Below, piece after piece: positions 17,642 through 26,639 of a stretch of 64,000 bases of DNA; position 1 is the first letter of the stretch, and every line of letters begins with the position of its first letter. The position numbers were made by a program, and so were the translations under genes. Source of the stretch: Rhizobiales bacterium Ga0077545 (GTDB lineage Bacteria; Pseudomonadota; Alphaproteobacteria; Rhizobiales; Methylopilaceae); assembly GCA_001464335.1 (NCBI GenBank), contig LNEV01000001.1:1-64000 (forward strand), given 5' to 3'. The notes beneath the pieces were generated by a model. The model saw only the letters and a list, made by a program, of their open reading frames with translations, was not told where the DNA came from and made no database searches.

Positions 17642-18655
17642 TCAGGCAACGGCGTCGGCAACGGCCGCACCTCTTTTGCCGAGGGGACGCGGCGATCCGG
17701 TGGTCGAGTCCACCATGGTCTGACGTTCACTTTCCGCGTTCAGCTCCGCCCCCAGCAGGACGACGGCAGCGGAGAGCCAGATCCAGGTCATGAAGCCGAT
17801 GACGGCGCCGAGAGTGCCATAGGTCTCGTTGTAGGAGCCGAAATTCGTTGCGTACCAGGAAAAGCCGAGGGATGTGACGATCCACAGAGCGGATGCGACG
17901 GCCCCGCCCGGCGTGATCCAGCGCCATTTCGCGTAGGACCGGCTCGGTCCGAAACGATAAAGAATGGACACGCAGAAGAGCGCGATCGCAAACATCAGCG
18001 GCCAGCGGGCGCCAGATATCAAGGTGTCACTGAAGGAGGGCAGGCCGAGATAGCCGAGCGCGATCGGAATGACAGCTATTGCCGTAAGGCCCATCAGCAG
18101 AAACAGGATGGCACCTCCCGTGAAGGCAAGAGACACCAGATTGAGATGGACGAAACCCCGCTTTTCGGTTTCGTCGTACGCGACGTTGAGCGCATCGAAC
18201 ATTGCCTTCACCCCCGCATTGGCGCTCCAGACCGCCGCGCCAAGGCCAAGAAGGAAGCCGATCCCGAGCGAGGTGTCGGGCTGCGAGGCGAGCCGTGTGA
18301 GCTGATCGGAAACAATCTCGAGGCCGCCTTGAGGAACGACATTTGAAAGGATTGCGAGGTGCTGGGACAAAGTGGTCCGGTCCGCGGCGAGTCCATACAG
18401 CGAAACCAGTGCGGTAATCGCCGGAAAGATCGCGAGCAGCGCATAGAATGTCACACCAGCCGAGACCGCCAGAATCCGGTCGTCGGAAAACTCCTTGTAG
18501 CTGCGCGCGAAAATGAGCTTCCATCCGATCGGCGGGATGTTCCAGGGAGCGTCTGCCGCGCGCCCGAGCTGGGCCGCCTTCGGCGATATCTTCGGTTTTG
18601 ATCTGGCTTTCCTGAGCTTCTTCGATGATGTCGCAGGGCGCCGTTTCGTGGTCAT
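17642..18655 (-). CDS. YihY/BrkB family membrane protein
   Basis: A 337-residue inner-membrane protein. A basic N-terminal tail (KKLRKARSKPK) precedes about six membrane segments containing the family signature AGVTFYALLAIFPAITALVS near residue 85. Other segments are AILFLLMGLTAIAVIPIAL and WIWLSAAVVLLGAELNAESE at the C-terminus. The function of this family is not settled; roles in lipid transport or envelope assembly have been proposed. It lies 100 bases downstream of treY in the same direction. Confidence 0.88.
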   Translation of the reverse strand: MTTKRRPATSSKKLRKARSKPKISPKAAQLGRAADAPWNIPPIGWKLIFARSYKEFSDDRILAVSAGVTFYALLAIFPAITALVSLYGLAADRTTLSQHLAILSNVVPQGGLEIVSDQLTRLASQPDTSLGIGFLLGLGAAVWSANAGVKAMFDALNVAYDETEKRGFVHLNLVSLAFTGGAILFLLMGLTAIAVIPIALGYLGLPSFSDTLISGARWPLMFAIALFCVSILYRFGPSRSYAKWRWITPGGAVASALWIVTSLGFSWYATNFGSYNETYGTLGAVIGFMTWIWLSAAVVLLGAELNAESERQTMVDSTTGSPRPLGKRGAAVADAVA

Positions 18656-18755
18656 TGAGAAGCAACGCGGGACGATGCGACCCGGTTGCGCGGGAGATCA
18701 CTTCGATGCAGGTCTGTATCCGGCCGCAGCAGTCGGCCCAAGGCACATCGCGCGT

Positions 18756-21425
18756 TCACGACGCATTCCCGGTGGTAGACCGAAAAACAGCGAAAGGGGG
18801 CTGCATCGGATCGTCGGTGAAATCATGATGGCCGACAATCTGTTGCCACTCGCCCGAAGGTGCTCTGGGAGCGTCCGAGACTGTTTCGCCCAGGCGTCCA
18901 ACCTCAACCAGAAGACGCTCACCCTTATGTACGCGCATGAAGCTGATCGCCCCGTCGGTGCGATCAAGGGGTTCATAGCTTCCATGCGCATACAGATCTG
19001 CATGGGCCTTCCGGTCCACCAGAAGCGTCTTGATGAGCCGCTGTTTCGCGCTGCCGGACGGGGCGTCGATCTGGTCCCGGAGGGCGTCGTAGGGCACCGG
19101 CCGGCGATTGTCTGGATCGACCAGCGAAAAATCGAAGCATTCCGTTCCCTGATAAAAGTCCGGGACACCCGGCAAAGTGAGTTTGAGAACGGTGCGGGAA
19201 AGGGAGATCGCCCGGCCCTCTTTGGCGAGCATGCTCGCGAAGGGAGCGATTTCCTTCAGGAACGACGCCTCCGGCTGCAGCAGGCCGTCAATGAGGTGCC
19301 TCGCGGCCTTCTCGTATTCCTCGTTCGCGTTGGTCCAGCTGGTGTAACGCTTGGCCTCTCGAAGGGCCTTGTCGCTCCATTGCATGATGCGTTCGCGGAA
19401 GGAATCAAGCGCGCCTTCACGATCGCCGTTCAGCATTTCCGGCGGAAACGCACCAAGTATGGACTGAAAGATCATATATTGATCGTTCGCGTCCGGGGCC
19501 GTCTCGCCATCCACATCTGTCAGTAGGGGCGCCACGGTCTGGCTCCACCGCGCGAGAACGTTTTGCCAATTGTCCGGGTGATGGGACAGTGCAGCGAGAC
19601 GGGAGCGTGCGTCCTCACCGCGCTTGGTGTCATGCGTCGATGTCGCAATGAGCGCCCCCGGCCATTTTTGGGCGCGGACCTCGTTTTCCGCGTGGAAGGC
19701 CGGAAGCGCCATACCAAAATGATCGGGATCGCCGCCGACTTCGTTCAACGAAAGAAGCCGCACATAACGATAAAAGAGCGTGTCCTCGAGCGATTTGGCC
19801 ATGACGGGCCCGGTGAGCTGCTGGAAGCGACGGCGGAAGGTTGCGATGTCGGTTTCCTGCGGGCCGGACGGCGCGGACGTGTCGATCTCGCCCAGAAGGC
19901 AAAGTTCGATGAAATCGTGGACCGAGCGGTCGGGCAGCAGGCTCCATCGCTTTGCCGCGTGCACCGATTTTCGAATGAGCGCGCGGTCCTTCCCGTCGAG
20001 CTCGTCGGGCGTCACGTAGCTGCGATAGACCGGACAGCGGACGATGATTTCGGTCAGGGCCCGGCGAAGAGCAATCAGAGTGTAGTCGCGCGTGTTCCAG
20101 TCGGCGTCCGCGATGCGCTTGAGATTGGAGACGATGACTTCGAGCTCGCTCGCAAAGCTCGTTTCGATGATTTCTTCCTTGGCGGCACGCAAAGAGGTGC
20201 CGTAGCCGGCATCCAGGTTTGAAAAGTCGCGATAGATCTCAGTGAAAAGCTGACCATGTGTATGGTCAACGAAAATTCCGTCCATGAGATTGAGGGCGTC
20301 GTAGCCGGTCGTGCCGGCGATGGGCCAGGCGCGCAACTCCTCTCCCGGCTCCAGAATTTTCTCGACGAGGATATAGAAATCGGGGCCGATTTCCGCCTGC
20401 AGCGCGTGGACGTAGCTGGCCGGGTCGGCGAGGCCGTCGATATGATCGACCCGCAGGCCATGCACGTGCCCGTCGCGGACAAGACGGAACACCAGATCGT
20501 GCGTTCTGGCGAAGACCCCGGGGTCCTCGGCACGCAGGCCTCCGAGCGAATTGATGTCGAAGAAGCGTCTGTAATTGATCTCACTGGACGCAACGCGCCA
20601 GTGGGCGAGACGATAATGCTGCCGCTCCAGAAGGCGGTGCAATGTCCCGAAACTTTCCGGCGTGCTCGGGTTCCCAGAGACGAGCGTGACCGCCTTCTCG
20701 ATTGCGTCCACGACCTGAGGCTCGCGACATGCATCCGCAAGGCGCTGTTTGAGAAGATCGCATTCCGCGATGGAGTTCTCCCGCTGGCGCTCGTCACCGG
20801 CTGACATTCCGCGCAGGGCTTCCGTGATGGCGAGGAGCTCTGCCGATTCCGTGTGCTCCATCCCAAGTGCGACAAGGCTGCGGTCCAGCAGATCCGGATA
20901 ATCGAACGGGCAGATGGGAAACTTGTGCTCCCAGTGCCAGACGCAGAACTCGCCTGCCGCGGGATCGAAAGCTAGCTTCAGTTCGCCGCGTTCCAGGCAC
21001 CGGCCGTAACGGTCCGCGAGAAACGGAACGACGACCTTTCCGTCCGCTCCGATCCGCTGCCAGTCCACGTCGAACATGCACGCGGAATGCGAAAGCTCTC
21101 CCCATTCCAGCATGGCCAGCCAATCGGCGTTGTCGGCTCCGCCGACCGCCATGTGGTTGGGCACGATGTCGAGCACGAGTCCGAGCTGGTGCTTCTTCAT
21201 CTCCGCGCACAAGCGCAAGAAGGCTTCTTCCCCGCCAAGTTCGGCGTTGATCCGCGTGTGGTCAACAATGTCGTAGCCGTGGATGGAGCCGGGCCGCGCC
21301 TGCATGATGGGCGATGCGTAAATATGGCTGATGCCGAGATGCGTGAGGTAAGGCAGGATTTCGATCGCGTGCTCGAACGTGAAATCCTTGTGAAACTGAA
21401 TACGATAAGTGGCGCGAGGGATCAT
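18756..21425 (-). CDS. treY: Malto-oligosyltrehalose synthase
   Basis: An 889-residue glycosyl hydrolase family 13 enzyme that converts the reducing-end alpha-1,4 bond of maltodextrins to the alpha,alpha-1,1 bond of trehalose. The start IPRATYRIQFHKDFTFEHA and LGISHIYASPI are characteristic of TreY, as are VLDIVPNHMAV and LRVDHIDGLADP (catalytic Asp region). The true start is ATG 21425, which overlaps the treZ stop in ATGA; the frame continues upstream into treZ. Acts with TreZ to release trehalose in the cytoplasm as an osmo- and desiccation protectant. Confidence 0.95.
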   Translation of the reverse strand: MIPRATYRIQFHKDFTFEHAIEILPYLTHLGISHIYASPIMQARPGSIHGYDIVDHTRINAELGGEEAFLRLCAEMKKHQLGLVLDIVPNHMAVGGADNADWLAMLEWGELSHSACMFDVDWQRIGADGKVVVPFLADRYGRCLERGELKLAFDPAAGEFCVWHWEHKFPICPFDYPDLLDRSLVALGMEHTESAELLAITEALRGMSAGDERQRENSIAECDLLKQRLADACREPQVVDAIEKAVTLVSGNPSTPESFGTLHRLLERQHYRLAHWRVASSEINYRRFFDINSLGGLRAEDPGVFARTHDLVFRLVRDGHVHGLRVDHIDGLADPASYVHALQAEIGPDFYILVEKILEPGEELRAWPIAGTTGYDALNLMDGIFVDHTHGQLFTEIYRDFSNLDAGYGTSLRAAKEEIIETSFASELEVIVSNLKRIADADWNTRDYTLIALRRALTEIIVRCPVYRSYVTPDELDGKDRALIRKSVHAAKRWSLLPDRSVHDFIELCLLGEIDTSAPSGPQETDIATFRRRFQQLTGPVMAKSLEDTLFYRYVRLLSLNEVGGDPDHFGMALPAFHAENEVRAQKWPGALIATSTHDTKRGEDARSRLAALSHHPDNWQNVLARWSQTVAPLLTDVDGETAPDANDQYMIFQSILGAFPPEMLNGDREGALDSFRERIMQWSDKALREAKRYTSWTNANEEYEKAARHLIDGLLQPEASFLKEIAPFASMLAKEGRAISLSRTVLKLTLPGVPDFYQGTECFDFSLVDPDNRRPVPYDALRDQIDAPSGSAKQRLIKTLLVDRKAHADLYAHGSYEPLDRTDGAISFMRVHKGERLLVEVGRLGETVSDAPRAPSGEWQQIVGHHDFTDDPMQPPFAVFRSTTGNAS

Positions 21426-23209
21426 GCGTGTAAACTCGTAAGGACAATGCAGGACCAGGGCAGCAGGGCGCCCGACGAAGGTGGTGGACCCGTGCGCCAC
21501 AGCGTCTTCCCGCTGTCCGGTTCCGGAACCACGATGCCCGACGTGCCGAAGTTTGCGATGAACCGCAGATCGCCATCCTTGAAGCGCCAGACGAGATCGA
21601 TCGAGTCGCTGTCCGGGAAGACCAGTTCTGCTCCATCATAACCGGAAAGAAGCAGCGGCACGATATGGGCCTGGCGCAGCGCGATCAGGGCGCGTGTTTC
21701 GTCATGCACGCTTCGGTGCGGCTCGTGGACGCGCTCGTCCCAGTCGATCCTCGAACGGATGAACGTCTCCTCGGCGTTGGGATCGGGAATGTCCTGATCC
21801 ATGAATGCCGTGAACGACGTGAATTCGCGGCGGCGGCCTTCCCGGATCGCCGTCTGCAGATTTTGGTCGTGGGGGAAGTCGACGAAATACTGGAACGGCG
21901 ACGAGGCACCCCATTCCTCCCCCATGAAGATCATCGGGATCTGCGGCGACAGGAACAGTGCGGCGCGGGCGACGGCAAGGCGCTCGGGCGCAACGATCTG
22001 GCAGAGGCGCTCACCCAGAGCACGGTTCCCGATCTGATCGTGGTTCTGCAGGAAAGAAACAAAGGCCTGCGGCGGCAGATGCGCCGAGGGTTCGCCGCGT
22101 GCGCGCCCAAGATGGGCGGACACGTCTCCCTGATAGACAAAACCTTCGGCGAGGGCGCGGCCAAGCTTTGCAACCTGCGCGTCGGCGAAATCGCTGTAAT
22201 ACCCGTCGCTCTCTCCCGTCAGCAAAGCGTGCCAGGCATTGTGAATGTCATCGTCCCACTGCGCGGTGTAGGTGCGGGGCGAACCATCCGGCGCGCGCTC
22301 CAGACGGCGGGATTCATTGGCCTCATTCTCCAGCACGAGGTGAATGGCGCGGTCGGGAATCCGAGACCGGATGTATCGCGCTAGCTCATCGAGAAAATGA
22401 TCGTCACTGTCGTCCAGAATCTGATGCACGGCGTCGAGCCGCAATCCGTCGAACCGGTATTCGGTCAGCCAGTAGACTGCGTTCTCGATGAAGAACCGGC
22501 GGGCTGGATCGGTCCGCCAGTCGATTGCCGCCCCCCAGGGCGTCTGGTGACGATCCGTGAAGAAGGGCTTGGCGTAGGTGCCAAGATAGTTTTCCGATGG
22601 CCCGAAATGGTTGAACACGACATCGAGAAGAACGATCAGCCCCAGCTCATGGGCGTGATCGACAAGAGCCTTCAAGTCGTCCGGCGCGCCGTAGGCGGAA
22701 TTGGGCGCGAACGGGAGAACACCGTCATAGCCCCATGTGCGGGCACCGGGGGTCTCGGCAACCGGCATCAGCTGGATCGCGGTTATTCCAAAAGATGCGA
22801 GCTCGGAAAGACGCGACGAGAGCGCGGCGAACGTTCCTTCCGATGTCGCCGTACCGACATGTGCTTCCCAGATGATCGCGCGCTCCCACGGAAGTGTGGG
22901 GTGCTCGTTCTTCCAGCGATAGGAATGCGGATCGACGACGCAGCTCGGTCCGGGAACGCCGGAGGGCTGAAAGCGCGACGCGGGGTCTGGCATGTCCAGA
23001 CCGTCGATCCGGTAGACGTAAAGGTCGCCCGGCCGTGCGTCTGGCACCACCGCGCTGTGAAAGCCATCGGCGTTTGCGGTCAGGGCATGTTCCTGCCCCG
23101 CGACAACGACGCAAACCTGCTCCGCCGTCGGCGCCCAGATGGAAAACCGAACGCCTTTGTCTGTCGGGACGCTGCCGAAGTCGCGCAAGGTGTGTGACGG
23201 AGGGATCAT
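21422..23209 (-). CDS. treZ: Malto-oligosyltrehalose trehalohydrolase
   Basis: A 595-residue GH13 enzyme with an N-terminal CBM48-like domain (about residues 1-95), a catalytic barrel and a C-terminal beta domain. Predicted catalytic residues are the nucleophile Asp259 (FDGLRLDAVH), the acid Glu294 (LVLENEANES) and the Asp in QNHDQIGNR. It hydrolyses the bond next to the trehalosyl end made by TreY, releasing trehalose. treZ is first and overlaps treY by 4 bases. A candidate EcfG-type promoter lies about 160 bases upstream. Confidence 0.95.
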   Translation of the reverse strand: MIPPSHTLRDFGSVPTDKGVRFSIWAPTAEQVCVVVAGQEHALTANADGFHSAVVPDARPGDLYVYRIDGLDMPDPASRFQPSGVPGPSCVVDPHSYRWKNEHPTLPWERAIIWEAHVGTATSEGTFAALSSRLSELASFGITAIQLMPVAETPGARTWGYDGVLPFAPNSAYGAPDDLKALVDHAHELGLIVLLDVVFNHFGPSENYLGTYAKPFFTDRHQTPWGAAIDWRTDPARRFFIENAVYWLTEYRFDGLRLDAVHQILDDSDDHFLDELARYIRSRIPDRAIHLVLENEANESRRLERAPDGSPRTYTAQWDDDIHNAWHALLTGESDGYYSDFADAQVAKLGRALAEGFVYQGDVSAHLGRARGEPSAHLPPQAFVSFLQNHDQIGNRALGERLCQIVAPERLAVARAALFLSPQIPMIFMGEEWGASSPFQYFVDFPHDQNLQTAIREGRRREFTSFTAFMDQDIPDPNAEETFIRSRIDWDERVHEPHRSVHDETRALIALRQAHIVPLLLSGYDGAELVFPDSDSIDLVWRFKDGDLRFIANFGTSGIVVPEPDSGKTLWRTGPPPSSGALLPWSCIVLTSLHA

Positions 23210-23364
23210 GGCTTCTGTCCGTTATGGGACGACAGAGGTCCTTGAGCAAGCCGGTTGCCCGGAGAGGCCGGATGTACGGCGAACGGCAAATGCAGTGACG
23301 GGAGAGCGGATCGGGCAAGGATCAAACATGTACTCATCCCTTGTCTCCCTTCGGCGCGGCTATC

Positions 23365-23389
23365 AACGCGATGGTGCGGATATGGTTCG
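23365..23389 (-). promoter_or_regulatory. Candidate EcfG-type promoter for treZY
   Basis: On the minus strand CGAAC (one mismatch to GGAAC) is followed after 16 bases by a perfect CGTT. The predicted leader to treZ is about 150 bases. This is the weakest of the set. Confidence 0.35.
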
Positions 23390-23449
23390 GGACAGCACGC
23401 GCACAGCCGGCACGTGGCCGCTCATCTCGAAAACCGCGCATTGACGGAA

Positions 23450-23474
23450 GGAACAAAACAACCTTCGTGAGGTT
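23450..23474 (+). promoter_or_regulatory. EcfG-type general stress promoter for the 23-residue peptide
   Basis: GGAAC (23450-23454), a 16-base spacer and GGTT (23471-23474) match the alphaproteobacterial EcfG consensus GGAAC-N16/17-CGTT except for one base. Transcription would begin near 23481, just ahead of the SD sequence. Confidence 0.6.
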
Positions 23475-23497
23475 ACCTCCCCAAAGGAGGAAATATC

Positions 23498-23569
23498 ATG
23501 CCGGCAATTTTGATGTGGCTTATTGGCATTCCGATACCGCTGATTATCCTGCTCTATCTCATCCTGTAA
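23498..23569 (+). CDS. 23-residue hydrophobic membrane peptide
   Basis: A 23-codon frame that begins MPAILMWLIG and ends with LLYLIL, with two prolines in an IPIP motif near the centre. The whole peptide would form one membrane helix. Support that it is expressed: a near-perfect SD, AAAGGAGGA (23483-23491), 6 bases before ATG; an EcfG-type promoter 24 bases further up; and a terminator 29 bases after the stop. These together make a compact transcription unit of about 150 nt. Such tiny membrane proteins are easily missed. Function unknown; a stress-induced membrane modulator is a guess. Confidence 0.7.
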   Translation: MPAILMWLIGIPIPLIILLYLIL

Positions 23570-23597
23570 CAACAGGATCCGAGATCAATTCGCTTAT

Positions 23598-23629
23598 AGC
23601 CCGTCACCCAGATGCGGTGGCGGGCTTTT
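23598..23629 (+). terminator. Rho-independent terminator after the 23-residue peptide
   Basis: AGCCCGTCACC (23598-23608) pairs with GGTGGCGGGCT (23616-23626) with a single T-G wobble, followed by TTTT. It isolates the small peptide as a monocistronic unit. Confidence 0.7.
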
Positions 23630-23701
23630 GCCGCCTGATGCAGATGCCGACCGAAAGCCCGGTTCCGTGACCGGGAGTGATATCGGGAGGTTCCGAGCCG
23701 A

Positions 23702-23727
23702 GGAAACCTTGGCGCATCGGGCGCGTT
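23702..23727 (+). promoter_or_regulatory. EcfG-like promoter for the 95-residue protein
   Basis: GGAAA (23702-23706), 17 bases, then CGTT (23724-23727). One mismatch in the -35 element. The element GGAAACCTT recurs upstream of glgX. Confidence 0.45.
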
Positions 23728-23762
23728 CTTCTTCCACCAATTATCAAAATCGGAGAAAACCA

Positions 23763-24050
23763 ATGGCGAAGCAGGCTACACGACGTTCGACCGCATCGCC
23801 GGCCCGCAAGGCCAAGCGGGCCGCAAGCAATCTCCCTCGGCTTGAGGCTGTTGGAGATGGTTTCGGCTCCGCCGTGACCACGGTGCGGCGCGATGGACAG
23901 CAGATCTATCGGGCCATCGAAAACCGTTTCGGGCGCACGTCGACGATTTCGATGCTCACCGTTGCAGGTGTCGGTGTTGCTATCGGGGCACTTCTTCTGG
24001 GCGTCGCATCGGCGCGGAGCTCTCAGCAGCCGGCCCGCTCGCGGCGTTAA
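23763..24050 (+). CDS. Small basic protein with one C-terminal membrane segment
   Basis: A 95-residue protein: a basic, disordered N-terminus (MAKQATRRSTASPARKAKRA), an amphipathic middle (VTTVRRDGQQIYRAIENRFG) and one membrane segment (ISMLTVAGVGVAIGALLLGV). The design recalls DUF883/ElaB-like stress proteins that tether ribosomes or other partners to the membrane, but the similarity is only in layout. The ATG at 23763 is chosen over upstream in-frame starts because GGAGAAAA precedes it and the region before it holds a promoter-like element. Confidence 0.6.
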   Translation: MAKQATRRSTASPARKAKRAASNLPRLEAVGDGFGSAVTTVRRDGQQIYRAIENRFGRTSTISMLTVAGVGVAIGALLLGVASARSSQQPARSRR

Positions 24051-24104
24051 CCGCTGGGGGCCTAGGGTGAAGTAGCCCTCTCAGGCGGTCCAGGAAGACG
24101 TGTG

Positions 24105-24130
24105 GGAAACCTTATCGGGAGATCGGCGTT
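24105..24130 (+). promoter_or_regulatory. EcfG-like promoter for glgX
   Basis: GGAAA (24105-24109), 17 bases, CGTT (24127-24130). It overlaps the left arm of a long inverted repeat (24116-24150), which would lie at and just after the transcription start. Confidence 0.45.
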
Positions 24131-24150
24131 GTCGCAGCGCCGATCTCCCG
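24116..24150. repeat. 13-bp perfect inverted repeat in the glgX leader
   Basis: CGGGAGATCGGCG (24116-24128) and CGCCGATCTCCCG (24138-24150) are exact reverse complements around a 9-base centre, 28 bases before the glgX start. No T-run follows, so it is not a simple terminator. It could be a leader hairpin or an operator. Confidence 0.6.
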
Positions 24151-24177
24151 GCACCCCACAGCGAGCCAGTTATCCAT

Positions 24178-26262
24178 ATGCCGACAGCGACTTCCACCGG
24201 GCGCGAAATCCACCCCGGCGACCCTTTCCCGTTGGGCGCGAACTGGGATGGGCGCGGAACGAACTTTGCGATTTTCTCAGCGCACGCGGAACGAGTGGAG
24301 CTCTGTCTCTTCGATACCGATGGTGTGAACGAGATCGAGCGCATCACGCTCCCCGAATACACAAACGAGGTCTGGCACGGATATCTGCCGGATGTCGGCC
24401 CGGGCACACTCTACGGCTATCGGGTTCACGGCCCTTACGAGCCGGAAAAGGGCCACAGGTTCAACCCGAACAAACTTCTGATCGACCCATATGCCCGCGA
24501 GCTTGTCGGCGATCTGGAATGGTCGTCGGCGCATTTCGGCTATGTGCTGGACGCCGAAAACAAGGATCTGTCGTTCGATGAGCAGGACAGCGCGACCGGA
24601 ATGCCGAAATGCCGTGTGATCGATCCCGGTAGTTACGACTTGAAAGGCGGCCGTTCGCCTGGCATCGCCAGATCGCAGACGATCTTCTACGAAACGCATG
24701 TGCGCGGTTTCACCAAGCTTCACCCCGATGTGCCGGAACAGTTGCGCGGAACCTTCGACGGTTTCGCCCACGCATCCGTGGTCGACTACATCAAGAATCT
24801 CGGCGTCACCTCCGTCGAATTGCTGCCGATCCACGCGTTTCCGAACGACGAGCATCTGCTCTCGAAAGGCCTCAGAAATTTCTGGGGCTACAACACGATT
24901 GCATTCTTCGCGCCGGGACAGCGCTATCTCGGACCCCAGGGATTAAATGGGCTGCGCGACATGGTTCGCGCCTATCATGACGCGGGTATCGAGGTCATCC
25001 TCGACGTCGTCTACAATCACACGGCGGAGGGCAACGAACTCGGACCGACCCTGTCTTTCAAAGGCATCGACAATTTTTCCTACTACAGGACGATGCCGGA
25101 CGATCCGCGCTATTACATCAACGACACCGGAACGGGAAACACCGTCAATACATCTCATCCGCGCGTTCTGCAGATGGTTCTGGATTCGCTGCGCTATTGG
25201 GTCGAGCACTACCACATCGATGGTTTCCGGTTCGATCTCGGCACGATCCTCGGGCGCGAACCGAGTGGGTTCGACCAGCGCGGCGGCTTTTTCGATGCGA
25301 TCGGTCAGGATCCCGTTCTCAGCCGTGTGAAACTTGTCGGCGAGCCGTGGGACATCGGTCCCGGCGGTTATCAGGTCGGCGGTTTCCCTCCCGGCTGGAG
25401 CGAGTGGAACGACAAATACCGCGATACGGTGCGCGATTACTGGAGGGACGAAGACGGCACGTCGGGAGATTTTGCCGCGCGGTTCACCGGGTCGGGCGAT
25501 ATTTACGATGTGCGGGGCCGACGCCCGTGGGCGGGCGTGAATTTCGTCACGGCCCATGACGGCTTCACCCTCCATGATCTGGTATCCTACAACGAGAAGC
25601 ACAACGAGGCGAACGGCGAGGATGGCCGCGACGGCCACAGCGACAACAGAAGTTTCAATTTCGGCGCCGAGGGCCCGACCGACGATGAGGGCATCATCGG
25701 CGAGCGCGAGAAGCAGAAACGAAACTTCCTCGCGACATTGCTGCTTTCGCACGGCACGCCGATGATTCTTGCCGGTGACGAACGTGGCCGCACGCAGCAC
25801 GGAAACAACAACGGCTATTGTCAGGACAACGAAATCAGCTGGGTGGACTGGCAATCGGATGACAGGCAGAACGATCTATCGGACTTCGTGCGCCATCTGA
25901 TCGGGCTTCGGCAGTCCCAGCCGCTGTTGCGCCGCGAGAGCTTCAGGGATGGAATGACGATCGACTGGCTCAACCCATCGGGCGGGCCGCAACTCGAAGA
26001 ACATTGGGCGGACCCCGGCGCAACGTCCATTGCGGTTCGCCTGCGGCGTGCCGACCTGGAGGGCTCGCCGGACATCTGGTCGGATGTTCTGTTCCTTTTC
26101 AACCCGCATCCGTCGCCGGTCGACTATCAACTGCCCGTCGAGGGACAGGAGCAATGGGAAGTCGTGATCGACACGTCGGGGCGGCGCAACCCGTCGCCGG
26201 ACAACGGCCGGTTCGTGGCCGAAGGCCGCTCGCTGGTTCTGCTCAAAAGGGCGCTCTCATGA
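24178..26262 (+). CDS. glgX: Glycogen debranching enzyme (GlgX/TreX)
   Basis: A 694-residue GH13 isoamylase-type enzyme that removes short alpha-1,6 branches from glycogen or phosphorylase-limit dextrin. N-terminal CBM48 domain (PFPLGANWDGRGTNFAIFSA), then the catalytic barrel with predicted Asp353 (GFRFDLGTILGRE, nucleophile), Glu389 (LVGEPWDIG, acid) and Asp461 (TAHDGFTLHD). In a treYZ setting GlgX is the TreX activity that supplies linear maltodextrins, giving a complete glycogen-to-trehalose route. It is divergent from treZY across the two small stress genes. Confidence 0.94.
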   Translation: MPTATSTGREIHPGDPFPLGANWDGRGTNFAIFSAHAERVELCLFDTDGVNEIERITLPEYTNEVWHGYLPDVGPGTLYGYRVHGPYEPEKGHRFNPNKLLIDPYARELVGDLEWSSAHFGYVLDAENKDLSFDEQDSATGMPKCRVIDPGSYDLKGGRSPGIARSQTIFYETHVRGFTKLHPDVPEQLRGTFDGFAHASVVDYIKNLGVTSVELLPIHAFPNDEHLLSKGLRNFWGYNTIAFFAPGQRYLGPQGLNGLRDMVRAYHDAGIEVILDVVYNHTAEGNELGPTLSFKGIDNFSYYRTMPDDPRYYINDTGTGNTVNTSHPRVLQMVLDSLRYWVEHYHIDGFRFDLGTILGREPSGFDQRGGFFDAIGQDPVLSRVKLVGEPWDIGPGGYQVGGFPPGWSEWNDKYRDTVRDYWRDEDGTSGDFAARFTGSGDIYDVRGRRPWAGVNFVTAHDGFTLHDLVSYNEKHNEANGEDGRDGHSDNRSFNFGAEGPTDDEGIIGEREKQKRNFLATLLLSHGTPMILAGDERGRTQHGNNNGYCQDNEISWVDWQSDDRQNDLSDFVRHLIGLRQSQPLLRRESFRDGMTIDWLNPSGGPQLEEHWADPGATSIAVRLRRADLEGSPDIWSDVLFLFNPHPSPVDYQLPVEGQEQWEVVIDTSGRRNPSPDNGRFVAEGRSLVLLKRALS

Positions 26263-26279
26263 GCGCCTGAGGGCTGTGT

Positions 26280-26495
26280 CTACGCAGCGTGGTTTGCCCA
26301 TTCGGTGCGATAAAGGGTGTAGCCCGCTTTCCGGATGTTCTCCCGATCAATGACGGAAACCCTTTTCTCTTCCAGGGTTTCGACAAGCGACCACGGCTGG
26401 CCGAACGTTGCCGGGAGTTCGTTTCCTGACGTTACGAGCAACCGCAACGTCTGGTCGTTGATGCTGATGTAGACGTCGTAGAGAGCCTCTTTCAT
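26280..26495 (-). CDS. Small conserved-looking hypothetical protein (71 residues)
   Basis: MKEALYDVYISINDQTLRLL starts a compact mixed alpha/beta protein without membrane or signal segments; it ends YRTEWANHAA. The ATG at 26495 is chosen over upstream in-frame starts, which give a composition unlike a protein N-terminus and would run past the promoter. An EcfG-type promoter lies 36-60 bases upstream. I do not recognise a family; a general-stress role is inferred from the promoter and neighbours. Confidence 0.6.
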   Translation of the reverse strand: MKEALYDVYISINDQTLRLLVTSGNELPATFGQPWSLVETLEEKRVSVIDRENIRKAGYTLYRTEWANHAA

Positions 26496-26530
26496 TGGAC
26501 GACTCCAGATAAAGTGCGATGTGCCATCAC

Positions 26531-26555
26531 AACCTTCTCCCCGGCTCATCGTTCC
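26531..26555 (-). promoter_or_regulatory. EcfG-type promoter for the 71-residue protein
   Basis: Minus strand: GGAAC (26555-26551), 16 bases, GGTT ending at 26531. The -35 box is perfect and the spacing ideal. Confidence 0.6.
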
Positions 26556-26609
26556 GTCACGAATGGCGGAGTTCGTCGACTGTTCTGACTGCAAAAGCAC
26601 GGAGAGCAT

Positions 26610-26633
26610 GCGGGCGGGGCAACCCCCGCCCGC
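26610..26633 (-). terminator. GC-rich hairpin after the DUF892 gene
   Basis: GCGGGCGGGG (26610-26619) and CCCCGCCCGC (26624-26633) form a perfect 10-bp stem, beginning 6 bases beyond the DUF892 stop on the minus strand. The T-run is distant, so termination may be inefficient or the hairpin may protect the mRNA 3' end. Confidence 0.5.
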
Positions 26634-26639
26634 AGCGCG

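Noticed and set aside
26249-26270. GGCGCTC/GAGCGCC hairpin at the glgX stop codon as a terminator
   Set aside because: The stem is short, overlaps the coding end and has no T-run, so a terminator call is not supported.
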